A DNA stretch of 18,526 bases from an uncultured Clostridium sp. (GCA_900555045.1 USJW01000104.1:1-18526), one strand, 5' to 3'; shown: positions 7,780 to 14,605, counted from the stretch's first letter. Numbers and translations are program-made. The notes: generated from the letters alone by a model not told the origin.

Positions 7780-8391
7780 TCACAGGTCGATGCGCCGGTC
7801 CCGGTAGTAGAATTCCCGGTCCCGCTCGCCGATTTCCCGCAGCACCCGGCAGGGGTTCCCCACCGCCACCACGCCGGCGGGCAGATCCCTTGTGACCACG
7901 CTCCCGGCGCCAATCACCGTGCCGTCGCCGATTCGGATGCCGGGCAGCAGGATGGCCCCGGCGCCGATCCAGACATTTTTCCCGATGTGTACCGGCAGGT
8001 TGTACTGCAGGTTTCGCTCCCGCAGCTGTGGCAGAATCGGGTGGGCGGCGGTGGCGATGGTCACGTTGGGGCCGATCATGCAGTGGTCGCCGATGTAGAT
8101 GTCCGCGTCGTCCACCAGGGTTAAGTTAAAGTTGGCGTACACGAAGGCGCCCATGTGCACGTGGGCTCCGCCCCAGTTGGCGTGAAGGGGCGGCTCGATG
8201 TAGCAGTTTTCGCCGATCTCTGCAAACATTTGCCGTAAGAGCGCCTCGCGCTTTGCGGCTTCACCGGGGCGGGTGGCATTGTAGTCGTAGAGGAGCTCCA
8301 AGCAGGCCGTCTGGCGGCGCATGATGTCCGGGTCGTCCGGGAGATAGAGCTTTCCCTGCTCCATGCGCTCCCGCATGATGTTGGTGTCCAT
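7780..8391 (-). CDS. Sugar O-acetyltransferase, maltose/galactoside type (left-handed beta-helix)
   Basis: A 203-residue hexapeptide-repeat acetyltransferase of the LacA/Maa/NodL group, which transfers acetyl from acetyl-CoA to a sugar hydroxyl in the cytosol. The N-terminal helical part (RERMEQGKLYLPDD) is the maltose-acetyltransferase leader domain. Hexapeptide repeats run from about residue 60 to 180. H117 in ATAAHP is the catalytic histidine position of LacA, and PAGVVAVGNPCRVLR is the family's C-terminal signature. The start at 8391 has AAGGAAGG about eight bases upstream. It is convergent with the PTS operon and shares its terminator, so it is transcribed separately. The sugar acceptor is unknown. 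Confidence 0.93.
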   Translation of the reverse strand: MDTNIMRERMEQGKLYLPDDPDIMRRQTACLELLYDYNATRPGEAAKREALLRQMFAEIGENCYIEPPLHANWGGAHVHMGAFVYANFNLTLVDDADIYIGDHCMIGPNVTIATAAHPILPQLRERNLQYNLPVHIGKNVWIGAGAILLPGIRIGDGTVIGAGSVVTRDLPAGVVAVGNPCRVLREIGERDREFYYRDRRIDL

Positions 8392-8426
8392 AGGATGTAC
8401 CTTCCTTTTTCGGTTGTGTCCGTTTT

Positions 8427-8455
8427 ACTATATCACAACTTGACTTATATTCCAA
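8427..8455 (-). promoter_or_regulatory. Promoter for the acetyltransferase
   Basis: On the minus strand, TTGGAA (8450-8455), a 17-bp spacer and TATAGT (8427-8432) form a good sigma-A promoter about 36 bp upstream of the start codon. It overlaps the divergent promoter for the DUF4317 gene. Confidence 0.65.
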
Positions 8456-8468
8456 TCTGATCTAGTAT
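8440..8468 (+). promoter_or_regulatory. Promoter for the DUF4317 gene
   Basis: TTGACT (8440-8445), a 17-bp spacer and TAGTAT (8463-8468) lie 36 bp upstream of the start. The -35 matches 5 of 6 consensus bases, the -10 only 4. It physically overlaps the opposing acetyltransferase promoter. Confidence 0.5.
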
Positions 8469-8503
8469 TACAGGTGGAACTTTCAGAACAGGAGACGTGA
8501 CAG

Positions 8504-9655
8504 ATGAACAAGAAAGAAGTCAGCGAAATTAAGAAACTTTTCACCCCGGCCGGCTGTGCGATCACCCGGATCTGCGGCTGCTACGTGGACGCGGAGAAGA
8601 ACAAGCGGACGGAGCTCAAGGAGGCGTTTCTCTCCCTGCCGGAGGAGGAAGCCTTCAAATATTTCACCATATTTAAGAGCGCCATGTCGGGGACGCTGGG
8701 GAAAAACCTGATCAACATGGAATTCCCGTTACATACCGAGGAGCCGGGCGGCACCCAGGAGTTCCTTCTGCGGCTTAAGGACAGCGAGCTCAAGGACGAC
8801 GCGCTTCTCGAGGAATTTTACGACAAGGTGATCGAGCACTACGACTACGGCGAGAACTACTACATTGTGCTGATCCACTGCGCCTACGACATCCCTGCCA
8901 AGGCCTCGGACGGAATCGAGATGTTCGACGCCTCGGACTACGTCTACTCCTTCATCCAGTGCAGCATCTGCCCGGTGAAGCTGTCCAAGGAGGGGCTCAG
9001 CTACAACCCGCTGACCAACACCATCGAGAACCGCAACCGGGACTGGCTGGTGGAGGCGCCGGATCTGGGCTTTTTGTTCCCGGCCTTCAACGACCGCAAC
9101 ACGGACATCCACAGCCTGCTGTACTACTCCAAGAACGCGGAGGAGCTGAAGACCGAGCTGATCGACGAGGTGCTCGGCTGCACCATCCCGCTGTCCGCCA
9201 AGAGCCAGAAGGAGACCTTCCAGGCCATCGTGGAGGAGACTCTGGGGGAGAACTGCGATTTTGAGACCGTGAAGAACATCCACGAGAGCTTGAGCGAGAT
9301 GCTGGAGGAGCGCAAGGAGGACCCGGAGCCCCTGACGCTGGACAAGTACCAGGTGAAGCGCCTTCTGGAGGACAACGGCGCGGACCCGGAGAAGCTGCAG
9401 GAGCTGGACACGATCTATCCCACGGACGAGAAGAGCCGGGAGGCCAGCTTTGTGGCCACCAACGTGGTCAGCACCCGGGGCTTTGAGATCAAGACGCCGG
9501 ACGTGAGCATCAAGGTGGCGCCGGACAAGACCTATCTGGTGCAGACGAAGATGGTGGAGGGCCGCTCCTGCATCGTCATCGAGGTGAACGAGCACGTGGA
9601 GATCAACGGAATCTCCGTCAAGCCGATCCGGGTGCAGCGGGACGGGGAACTGTGA
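8504..9655 (+). CDS. DUF4317 family protein
   Basis: A 383-residue cytosolic protein that I recognise as the DUF4317 type found widely in Lachnospiraceae and relatives; its function is not known. The N terminus (MNKKEVSEIKKLF) and the following CAITRICGCYVD region are typical. There is no signal peptide or membrane segment. The centre (about 225-300) is rich in Glu and Lys and probably helical; the last 70 residues look beta-rich. The ATG at 8504 follows ACAGGAGACG. It has its own promoter, and the small coiled-coil gene lies 88 bp downstream. No catalytic motif was recognised. Confidence 0.85.
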   Translation: MNKKEVSEIKKLFTPAGCAITRICGCYVDAEKNKRTELKEAFLSLPEEEAFKYFTIFKSAMSGTLGKNLINMEFPLHTEEPGGTQEFLLRLKDSELKDDALLEEFYDKVIEHYDYGENYYIVLIHCAYDIPAKASDGIEMFDASDYVYSFIQCSICPVKLSKEGLSYNPLTNTIENRNRDWLVEAPDLGFLFPAFNDRNTDIHSLLYYSKNAEELKTELIDEVLGCTIPLSAKSQKETFQAIVEETLGENCDFETVKNIHESLSEMLEERKEDPEPLTLDKYQVKRLLEDNGADPEKLQELDTIYPTDEKSREASFVATNVVSTRGFEIKTPDVSIKVAPDKTYLVQTKMVEGRSCIVIEVNEHVEINGISVKPIRVQRDGEL

Positions 9656-9658
9656 CCT

Positions 9659-9690
9659 TTGGCATATTTTTTCCGATTTTTGCATATAAT
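9659..9690 (+). promoter_or_regulatory. Possible promoter for the small coiled-coil gene
   Basis: TATAAT at 9685-9690, with TTGGCA at 9659-9664. The 20-bp spacing is longer than ideal, so strength is uncertain. It sits in the only AT-rich stretch between the two genes. Confidence 0.4.
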
Positions 9691-9743
9691 GGAACAAGTG
9701 GTACAAACCATCATAATATGCAGAGATGAAGGAGAGAACAGAT

Positions 9744-9992
9744 ATGGCACGTGGAGTTAGAAAGACACCTCTTGAAAAGCTGAACGAGGAGCTGGGCCAG
9801 GTGGAGGAGGCCATCAGGCAGTACCGGGACTGCATGGAGACGCTGAAGGAGAAGGAGCGTCAGCTCCGGGATCAGATCGAGCTGGAGCAGTTCAAGACCG
9901 TGACCGCACTGTTGGACGAGCAGGGATTGACCATCGAGGACTTAAAGGAGATGCTGGAGCAGAACCGGGGGACACAGCAGCAGAGCGCTTAG
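9744..9992 (+). CDS. Small charged coiled-coil protein, function unknown
   Basis: An 82-residue protein, not recognised as a named family. A short basic N terminus (MARGVRKT) is followed by a long charged helix (about residues 10-55) with heptad-like spacing of Leu, Val and Ile, then a second helix (IEDLKEMLEQ). This resembles small coiled-coil DUF proteins of Clostridia, with a tail that could pair with a partner or with nucleic acid; that is only an inference. ATG 9744 follows AAGGAG at nine bases; the ATG at 9726 overlaps that ribosome site and is rejected. A hairpin terminator follows 86 bp downstream. Confidence 0.75.
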   Translation: MARGVRKTPLEKLNEELGQVEEAIRQYRDCMETLKEKERQLRDQIELEQFKTVTALLDEQGLTIEDLKEMLEQNRGTQQQSA

Positions 9993-10077
9993 GCGCTTTG
10001 CTGCAGCTTCATAGCTGGCACCATGAATCTGCACTGCGGCGGAAGTGAATTCCACCTACGTGAATCTACAATCTGGT

Positions 10078-10102
10078 AAGAGCGCTTGCGCGCTCTTTTT
10101 TT
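10078..10102 (+). terminator. Intrinsic terminator after the coiled-coil gene
   Basis: AGAGCGC (10079-10085), loop TTGC, GCGCTCT (10090-10096), then a run of T to 10102. The 85 bp between the stop codon and the stem contain only a small hairpin (CAGCT-TCAT-AGCTG near 10005) and no gene. Confidence 0.9.
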
Positions 10103-10129
10103 GATTGCAGTGGAGGGCCATGCTATATT
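10101..10129 (+). promoter_or_regulatory. Upstream promoter P1 of the merR gene
   Basis: TTGATT (10101-10106), exactly 17 bp, then TATATT (10124-10129) preceded by TGC (extended -10). It begins inside the T-run of the preceding terminator, and its transcript would carry a leader of about 130 nt before the MerR start. Confidence 0.5.
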
Positions 10130-10171
10130 GAAAGGACTGTTAAATATCAGACAAAATTAACGGAAACCTTA

Positions 10172-10200
10172 TTGTAGGTATCAGGTTATTTTGGTATAAT
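10172..10200 (+). promoter_or_regulatory. Downstream promoter P2 of the merR gene
   Basis: Perfect TATAAT (10195-10200) preceded by TGG (extended -10), with a weak TTGTAG -35 at 10172-10177 and a 17-bp spacer. It lies about 70 bp before the start codon. Confidence 0.6.
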
Positions 10201-10268
10201 TGTGGTATTACTTGTCGAATAATTCTGAAAAATTAGGAGCAGTACACAAAGAAAGGACGCATGATATT

Positions 10269-11096
10269 GTGAAGGAACTGACGATCGGGCAGATGGCCAG
10301 GCTGAACGGGGTGTCGGAGCAGGCGCTTCGGCTCTACGACCGGAGCGGGCTTTTTTCGCCCATGTACCGGGACGAGGAGAACGGCTACCGTTATTACGAC
10401 ATACGCCAGAGCGCGCAGCTGGACATGATCCAGCACATGAAATCCCTGGGCATGTCCTTAAAGGATATCCGCAGCCAGTTGGAGGACTTCGACCTGGAGG
10501 AGTTCAAGAAGATTCTGGAGTGCAATTCCCGGGCCATCGACGAGCAGATGCGGGAGCTGCAGTACCAGAAGCGTGCCATCCGCAGGACCCTGGAGAGCTA
10601 CGAGTGGTACGAGAACGCCCCGCCGGACGGCACCATCGTGCTGGAGTACATCCCCAAGCGCCTGACCTACATGGTGAACTCGGGGATCAATTTCTACGAC
10701 TTCGGCATCGACGTCTACGAGAAGATCCTCAGGGATTTAAAGAAGAATCTGCTGGCCCACCGGCTCTCGCCCATCTATTTCTACAACGCGGGCACCGTGC
10801 TGCGGAGAGACCGGCTTTTGGCCAGGGATTTCTACTCCACGGAGATCTTCGTGCTGGTGGACGAGGGCGCGGTGGAGGAGAGCCTCATCACCCGGATTCC
10901 GGCCAGCTCCTACCTGTGCATCTACTGTAACAGCTTTGACAAGGAGAAGGAATACATCGGCCGGCTTCTGGAAACCATAGAGGAGAGGGGATATCAGATT
11001 ACCGGAGACTACATCTGCGAGGTGGTGGCGGAGGTGCCCATGGACATGCAGGAGCGGGGCATGTTTTTGCGCCTTCAGATCCCGGTCCGCCTGTAA
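10269..11096 (+). CDS. MerR-family transcriptional regulator with C-terminal effector-binding domain
   Basis: A 275-residue regulator. The N terminus is a winged HTH of the MerR family (ELTIGQMARLNGVSEQALRLYDR, residues 3-25, then GYRYYD). A dimerisation coiled coil follows (about 80-115), then a GyrI/BmrR-like ligand-binding domain of about 150 residues. These regulators twist promoters with long spacers to activate them when an effector binds. I choose GTG 10269, with AAAGGA eleven bases upstream; a longer reading to 10200 would start inside promoter P2. Downstream, the gap to the oxidoreductase holds a 19-bp-spacer promoter with dyad symmetry, so that gene is its probable target. The effector is unknown. 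The domain order resembles BltR/BmrR drug-sensing regulators, but no efflux gene is nearby. Confidence 0.9.
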   Translation: MKELTIGQMARLNGVSEQALRLYDRSGLFSPMYRDEENGYRYYDIRQSAQLDMIQHMKSLGMSLKDIRSQLEDFDLEEFKKILECNSRAIDEQMRELQYQKRAIRRTLESYEWYENAPPDGTIVLEYIPKRLTYMVNSGINFYDFGIDVYEKILRDLKKNLLAHRLSPIYFYNAGTVLRRDRLLARDFYSTEIFVLVDEGAVEESLITRIPASSYLCIYCNSFDKEKEYIGRLLETIEERGYQITGDYICEVVAEVPMDMQERGMFLRLQIPVRL

Positions 11097-11116
11097 AAAA
11101 CGCGAAAAAATCCCCA

Positions 11117-11147
11117 TTGACTTGATACCTTGTATAAGCCTTATACT
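11117..11147 (+). promoter_or_regulatory. MerR-type promoter/operator (19-bp spacer, internal dyad)
   Basis: TTGACT (11117-11122) and TATACT (11142-11147) are separated by exactly 19 bp, the over-long spacing used by MerR-activated promoters. A perfect 15-bp palindrome (GTATAAG-C-CTTATAC, 11132-11146) overlaps the spacer and -10. An outer inverted repeat pairs CCTTGTA with TACAAGG (to about 11159). It lies between the merR gene and the oxidoreductase. Confidence 0.8.
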
Positions 11148-11194
11148 TTAGGTACAAGGCAACAAAACACTGATCAGGAAAGGGGTTATGTGAA

Positions 11195-12235
11195 ATGATG
11201 AACTGTGAAAAAATCCGTGTAGTGCAGTACGGCTGCGGCAAGATGGCCAAGTACATTCTCCGCTATCTCTATGAGAAGGGCGCTGAGATCGTGGGAGCGA
11301 TCGATGTGAACCCGGAGGTGGTCGGGATGGATGTGGGCGAGTTCGCGGGCCTGGGAATGAAGCTGGGCGTGACCATCCGCGACGACGCGGACGCGGTTTT
11401 GGACGAGTGCGACGCGGACATCGCGGTGCTGACGCTGTTCAGCTTTATGGACGACGTGTACCCGCACTTTGAGAAGTGCGTATCCCGGGGAATCAACGTG
11501 GTAACCACCTGTGAGGAGGCCATCTATCCCTGGACCACCTCCTCCGCGATCACCAACCGGCTGGATAAGCTGGCCAAGGAAACCGGCTGCACCATCGTGG
11601 GCGCCGGCATGCAGGATATCTACTGGGTCAACATGATCGGCCTGGTGGCGGGCGGCGTGCACCGCATCGACCGGATCGAGGGCGCCATCAGCTACAACGT
11701 GGAGGACTACGGACTGGCACTGGCGGAAGCTCACGGCGTGGGCCTGACCCCGGAGGAGTTCGAGGAGAAGATCGCTCACCCCACCACCCTGGAGCCCTGC
11801 TATGTCTGGAACTCCAACGAGGCGCTGTGCAGCAAGATGGGCTGGACCATCAAATCCCAGACCCAGAAGTGCGTTCCCTATTTCTACGACGGCGACATGT
11901 ACTCCGAGACCATGGGCCGCGTGATCCCCAAGGGGCAGTGCATCGGCATGAGCGCCGTGGTGACCACGGAGACCTTCCAGGGACCGGTGATCGAGACCCA
12001 GTGTATCGGCAAGGTGTACGGGCCTGACGACGGCGATATGTGCGACTGGAAGATTTACGGCGAGCCGGACACCACCTTCTTTGTGAAGAAGCCCGCCACC
12101 GTGGAGCACACCTGCGCCACCATCGTGAACCGCATCCCCACCATCTTAAACGCCCCGGCAGGCTACATCACCGTGGAGAAGCTGGAGGACGTAGAGTACC
12201 TGTCCTACCCGCTGCACATGTACCTGGACCTGTAA
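11195..12235 (+). CDS. 2,4-diaminopentanoate dehydrogenase-like NAD(P)-dependent oxidoreductase
   Basis: A 346-residue protein with a Rossmann fold at the N terminus (VVQYGCGKMAKYI, a GxGxxA-type dinucleotide site, residues about 9-21). The overall layout is that of 2,4-diaminopentanoate dehydrogenase and dihydrodipicolinate-reductase-like enzymes: NVVTTCEEAIYP, then a TIVGAGM loop and a C-terminal catalytic/dimer domain. The ornithine-fermenting enzyme oxidises 2,4-diaminopentanoate with release of ammonia. None of the usual ornithine-pathway genes (aminomutase, thiolase) is beside it, so the true substrate may be another amino acid or imino compound. The first ATG (11195) follows AGGAAAGGGG; a second ATG follows at once and could also be used. 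Probably controlled by the upstream MerR protein. Confidence 0.85.
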   Translation: MMNCEKIRVVQYGCGKMAKYILRYLYEKGAEIVGAIDVNPEVVGMDVGEFAGLGMKLGVTIRDDADAVLDECDADIAVLTLFSFMDDVYPHFEKCVSRGINVVTTCEEAIYPWTTSSAITNRLDKLAKETGCTIVGAGMQDIYWVNMIGLVAGGVHRIDRIEGAISYNVEDYGLALAEAHGVGLTPEEFEEKIAHPTTLEPCYVWNSNEALCSKMGWTIKSQTQKCVPYFYDGDMYSETMGRVIPKGQCIGMSAVVTTETFQGPVIETQCIGKVYGPDDGDMCDWKIYGEPDTTFFVKKPATVEHTCATIVNRIPTILNAPAGYITVEKLEDVEYLSYPLHMYLDL

Positions 12236-12265
12236 AATAACCGAATATTCGAGTGATTTTGTGAA

Positions 12266-12303
12266 AAGCCCCGGCTGCTGGATAAAATTGGCAGCCGGGG
12301 CTT
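12266..12303. terminator. Probable terminator after the oxidoreductase
   Basis: A perfect 13-bp stem AAGCCCCGGCTGC (12266-12278) / GCAGCCGGGGCTT (12291-12303) with a 12-nt loop. The T-run that should follow on the plus strand is poor (CGTGAATATTT). On the minus strand the stem is followed by a short TTTT. Confidence 0.65.
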
Positions 12304-12325
12304 CGTGAATATTTCCCGATGCGTA

Positions 12326-12354
12326 TAGACAAACACAGCGCTAGTTGCTATAAT
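12326..12354 (+). promoter_or_regulatory. Promoter of the NUMOD-repeat gene
   Basis: TAGACA (12326-12331), a 17-bp spacer and perfect TATAAT (12349-12354) preceded by TGC (extended -10). It is one of the best sigma-A promoters in the window and lies 38 bp upstream of the start. Confidence 0.8.
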
Positions 12355-12392
12355 GACTATATTCGAAATTTAGCAGAGGGAAGGATGTACAT

Positions 12393-12806
12393 ATGAGTCG
12401 GACTTCAAATGTAGGGTTTGTGTACCGCCAATATACGAAAGATGGCAAATTCATGGCGGATTACAAGAGCTCCCGGGAAGCCTCGGAGGCAGCGGGAACA
12501 TCGTCCGGAGCCGTGGTGAGAGCGGCCCACGGCGAGCGGAAAACCGGAGGCGGTTTTATCTGGAAAAAGGTGAGGGAGGAGACTCCCAAGGAGGATATTG
12601 ACGTTGAGGATACCAGCTGCATCGGATACCATGACAAGCGCCCGTTAATCCAGATGGATCTGGAGGGAAATGTGGTCGGGGAATTTATGTCGATCGCCCA
12701 CGCCAGCAGAGCCATGGGAATCAGCCGCCGCAGTTTGTCCTGCGCCCTAAGCGGAGCGCAGAAGACCGCAGGTGGATTTTGCTGGATGTTAAAAGAGACG
12801 GATTAA
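12393..12806 (+). CDS. Small protein of two NUMOD1/IENR1-like DNA-binding repeats
   Basis: A 137-residue protein made of two copies of a module of about 48 residues: residues 12-59 (DYKSSREASEAAGTSSGAV then KTGGGFIWKK) and 85-134 (EFMSIAHASRAMGISRRSL then KTAGGFCWMLK). This pattern, beta-hairpin, SxxEASRxxG helix pair and KTAGGxxW ending, is the NUMOD1/IENR1 helix-turn-helix module usually found at the C terminus of GIY-YIG and HNH homing endonucleases. No nuclease domain is present in this protein or its neighbours. It probably binds DNA; its target is unknown. The start ATG 12393 follows GAGGGAAGGA. It has its own promoter and terminator, so it is expressed independently. Confidence 0.8.
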   Translation: MSRTSNVGFVYRQYTKDGKFMADYKSSREASEAAGTSSGAVVRAAHGERKTGGGFIWKKVREETPKEDIDVEDTSCIGYHDKRPLIQMDLEGNVVGEFMSIAHASRAMGISRRSLSCALSGAQKTAGGFCWMLKETD

Positions 12807-12825
12807 AATCATAATTGACACAGGG

Positions 12826-12855
12826 GCCGCCGGCAAAATTTTTCCGGCGGCTTTT
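12826..12855 (+). terminator. Intrinsic terminator after the NUMOD-repeat gene
   Basis: GCCGCCGG (12826-12833) and CCGGCGGC (12844-12851) form an 8-bp stem with a 10-nt AT-rich loop, followed by TTTT. It lies 20 bp after the stop codon. Confidence 0.85.
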
Positions 12856-12884
12856 CGCGCGCTTGGGGCAGACGGCGCGGGGAA

Positions 12885-12915
12885 GCGTATACCGAACAAG
12901 CCATGCCACATATAT
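12885..12915 (+). promoter_or_regulatory. Possible sporulation-type promoter of the LysM-GH18 gene
   Basis: GTATA (about 12885-12890) and CATATATT (about 12908-12915), roughly 17 bp apart, resemble -35 and -10 elements of sigma-E/sigma-G class promoters (-10 consensus near CATACA-T). The enzyme family is known in spores, which fits. No good sigma-A promoter was found between the terminator and the gene. Weak evidence on its own. Confidence 0.3.
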
Positions 12916-12949
12916 TGAAGAGAAAGAAATGTGTGCGGGATGGCAGCCG

Positions 12950-14101
12950 ATGGAAATCTATGTGGTGAGACTTAACGACAATGTGGACCGGATTGCGGCC
13001 GTCCATGGGGTCTCGGTGGACGCGTTAATCTATATCAACCAGCTGGTTTACCCCTATGAGCTGGCGGTGGGCCAGGCGCTGCTTTTGCCAGGGCCTGACG
13101 GGGAGCGGGCGGCGGGAGAGCGCTACAGGGCCTGGAGCCTGGGGTACGCCTACCCCTTTATCAGCCCGTGGGTGCTGGAGCAGAGCCTGCCCTTTCTGTC
13201 CGGGCTCCACGTGTTCTCCTACGGCTTCACGGAGGAGGGGGAGATTGTGGAGCCGGTTCTGGACGATGGCTTCATGATCCGGGCGGCGAAGGGGGCGGGG
13301 ACCCTGCCGGTTCTCACCTTCACCTCCATCGGCGCGGACGGCCGGTTTCACAGCTCGCTGATCCACACGCTCCTGGGAAGCGAAGAGCTACAGCAGCGGG
13401 TGCTCCTGCAGCTGGGGATCGTGATGCAGGAGAAGGGCTTTCGGGGAATCGACATTGACTTTGAGTACATACCGGCAGAGGACCGGTACCGGTTTGCCGC
13501 GTTTGTGGAGCTGGTGAGCCGGGTGTTCGGGGCCTTCGGCTACCAGGTGAGCGTGGCCCTGGCGCCGAAGACGTCCGCCGACCAGCCGGGGCTGCTCTAC
13601 GAGGGCGTGGACTACGGCCTTTTGGGCCGGGCCGCGGACCAGGTGATGCTGATGACCTACGAGTGGGGTTACACCTACGGCCCGCCCATGGCGGTGGCGC
13701 CGATCAACATGGTGCGCCGGGTGGCGGAGTACGCGCTGACGGAGATCCCGCGGGAGAAGATTATCTTAGGGATTCCCAACTACGGCTACGACTGGCCGCT
13801 CCCCTACGTGCGCGGCACCACCCGCGCGCGGACGTTAGGGAACGTGGAGGCGGTCCGCCTGGCCATCACCCACGGGGCGCAGATCCAGTTTGACGCCCAG
13901 GCCCAGTCCCCACACTTTTACTACAATCAGGACGGGGTGCGCCACGAGGTGTGGTTTGAGGATGTGCGCAGCTACCGGGCCAAGTTTGAGTTAATCAGAG
14001 AGCTGGGGCTTAAAGGGGCCGGCTTCTGGCAGATGATGCAGCTGTTTCGGGCGGGGCTTTTGCTGATGGCGGATACCTTCGAACTGACAAAAAATGTGTA
14101 A
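12950..14101 (+). CDS. LysM-GH18 spore-cortex hydrolase, SleL/YaaH-like
   Basis: A 383-residue glycoside hydrolase: a single LysM domain (residues 1-48, MEIYVVRLNDNVDRIAAVHG to QALLLPG) that binds N-acetylglucosamine polymers, then a GH18 TIM barrel (about 58-370). The catalytic DxDxE-type motif is GIDIDFE (166-172), with E172 as acid. Related enzymes (SleL/YaaH) cut spore cortex as N-acetylglucosaminidases, but most have two LysM domains. There is no classical signal peptide, as usual for the family. I choose ATG 12950 because the protein then starts directly at LysM and GGGATGG precedes it. The ATG at 12929 is an alternative. The longer frame from 12815 runs through a terminator and is rejected. 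Confidence 0.88.
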   Translation: MEIYVVRLNDNVDRIAAVHGVSVDALIYINQLVYPYELAVGQALLLPGPDGERAAGERYRAWSLGYAYPFISPWVLEQSLPFLSGLHVFSYGFTEEGEIVEPVLDDGFMIRAAKGAGTLPVLTFTSIGADGRFHSSLIHTLLGSEELQQRVLLQLGIVMQEKGFRGIDIDFEYIPAEDRYRFAAFVELVSRVFGAFGYQVSVALAPKTSADQPGLLYEGVDYGLLGRAADQVMLMTYEWGYTYGPPMAVAPINMVRRVAEYALTEIPREKIILGIPNYGYDWPLPYVRGTTRARTLGNVEAVRLAITHGAQIQFDAQAQSPHFYYNQDGVRHEVWFEDVRSYRAKFELIRELGLKGAGFWQMMQLFRAGLLLMADTFELTKNV

Positions 14102-14107
14102 ACAATG

Positions 14108-14136
14108 TGGAAATGTCCCCCAATTTATAGTACAAT
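14108..14136 (+). promoter_or_regulatory. Promoter of the PH-like gene
   Basis: TGGAAA (14108-14113), a 17-bp spacer and TACAAT (14131-14136), starting just after the stop codon of the GH18 gene. The -10 matches 5 of 6 bases, the -35 matches 4. Confidence 0.5.
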
Positions 14137-14194
14137 GAACGCAGTGAGGAAACTAGAAAATGACAAAAGCCATGAGAATAGAGAGGATTGCCAT

Positions 14195-14605
14195 ATGAGA
14201 CGAGAGAATATGCTTTGGAGCGAACGAAAGAGAAACGCGCTTGGCCTGCCCTGGACATTCACCGTGTACGGCCTGACGGAGGACCGCCTGTTTGTCAAGT
14301 CCGGCATGCTGACGGTGCACGAGGACGAGGTGCGCCTGTACCGGGTGCTGGATCTGACCCTGAGCCGGAGCCTGGGGCAGCGGCTTCTGGGGCTTGGGAC
14401 GATCCACGTGGTCAGCAGCGACAAGACCATGAAAAATTTCGACATTGTGAACGTCCGCAAGAGCGCGGATGTGATGGAGCAGCTGTCCGAGCTGGTGGAG
14501 AAGGAGCGGGATCACAAGCGGGTGTCCTCCAGGGAATTTATGAGCAGCTCCCCGGATGAGGACAATCTGGACGAGGATGATTACGGCGACGATGAGGAGA
14601 ACTAA
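14195..14605 (+). CDS. Bacterial PH-like domain protein with acidic tail
   Basis: A 136-residue soluble protein. Residues about 10-95 look like a bacterial pleckstrin-homology (bPH/YdbS-type) fold: alternating beta-strands WTFTVYGLTEDRLFVKSG, EVRLYRVLDLTLSRS, GTIHVVSSD and FDIVNVRK. This ends in the helix DVMEQLSELVEKERD, as in that family. No membrane helix accompanies it, unlike YdbS/YdbT. The last 25 residues are strongly acidic (DEDNLDEDDYGDDEEN) and probably disordered. ATG 14195 follows AGAGGAT; a longer frame from 14105 runs through the promoter and is rejected. Function is unknown; in other proteins the domain acts as a binding platform. Confidence 0.75.
   Translation: MRRENMLWSERKRNALGLPWTFTVYGLTEDRLFVKSGMLTVHEDEVRLYRVLDLTLSRSLGQRLLGLGTIHVVSSDKTMKNFDIVNVRKSADVMEQLSELVEKERDHKRVSSREFMSSSPDEDNLDEDDYGDDEEN

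Noticed and set aside
8729..9835. Long minus-strand frame (368 codons) opposite the DUF4317 gene
   Set aside because: Antisense shadow of a GC-rich gene; low-complexity His/Val/Leu-rich translation with no domain and no ribosome site.
9993..10077. Possible structured RNA between the coiled-coil gene and its terminator
   Set aside because: Only a 5-bp hairpin (CAGCT / AGCTG) and short palindromes are present; no known RNA family pattern.
11186..12109. Long minus-strand frame (307 codons) opposite the oxidoreductase
   Set aside because: Shadow frame with Ala/His/Gly-rich translation; the plus strand holds a clear gene with promoter and ribosome site.
12815..12949. Longer N terminus for the LysM-GH18 gene
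   Set aside because: It would run through the terminator stem at 12826-12851 and encodes no LysM-like sequence; the LysM domain starts at 12950.
14105..14194. Longer N terminus for the PH-like gene
   Set aside because: It overlaps the predicted promoter, has no ribosome site and unusual composition.
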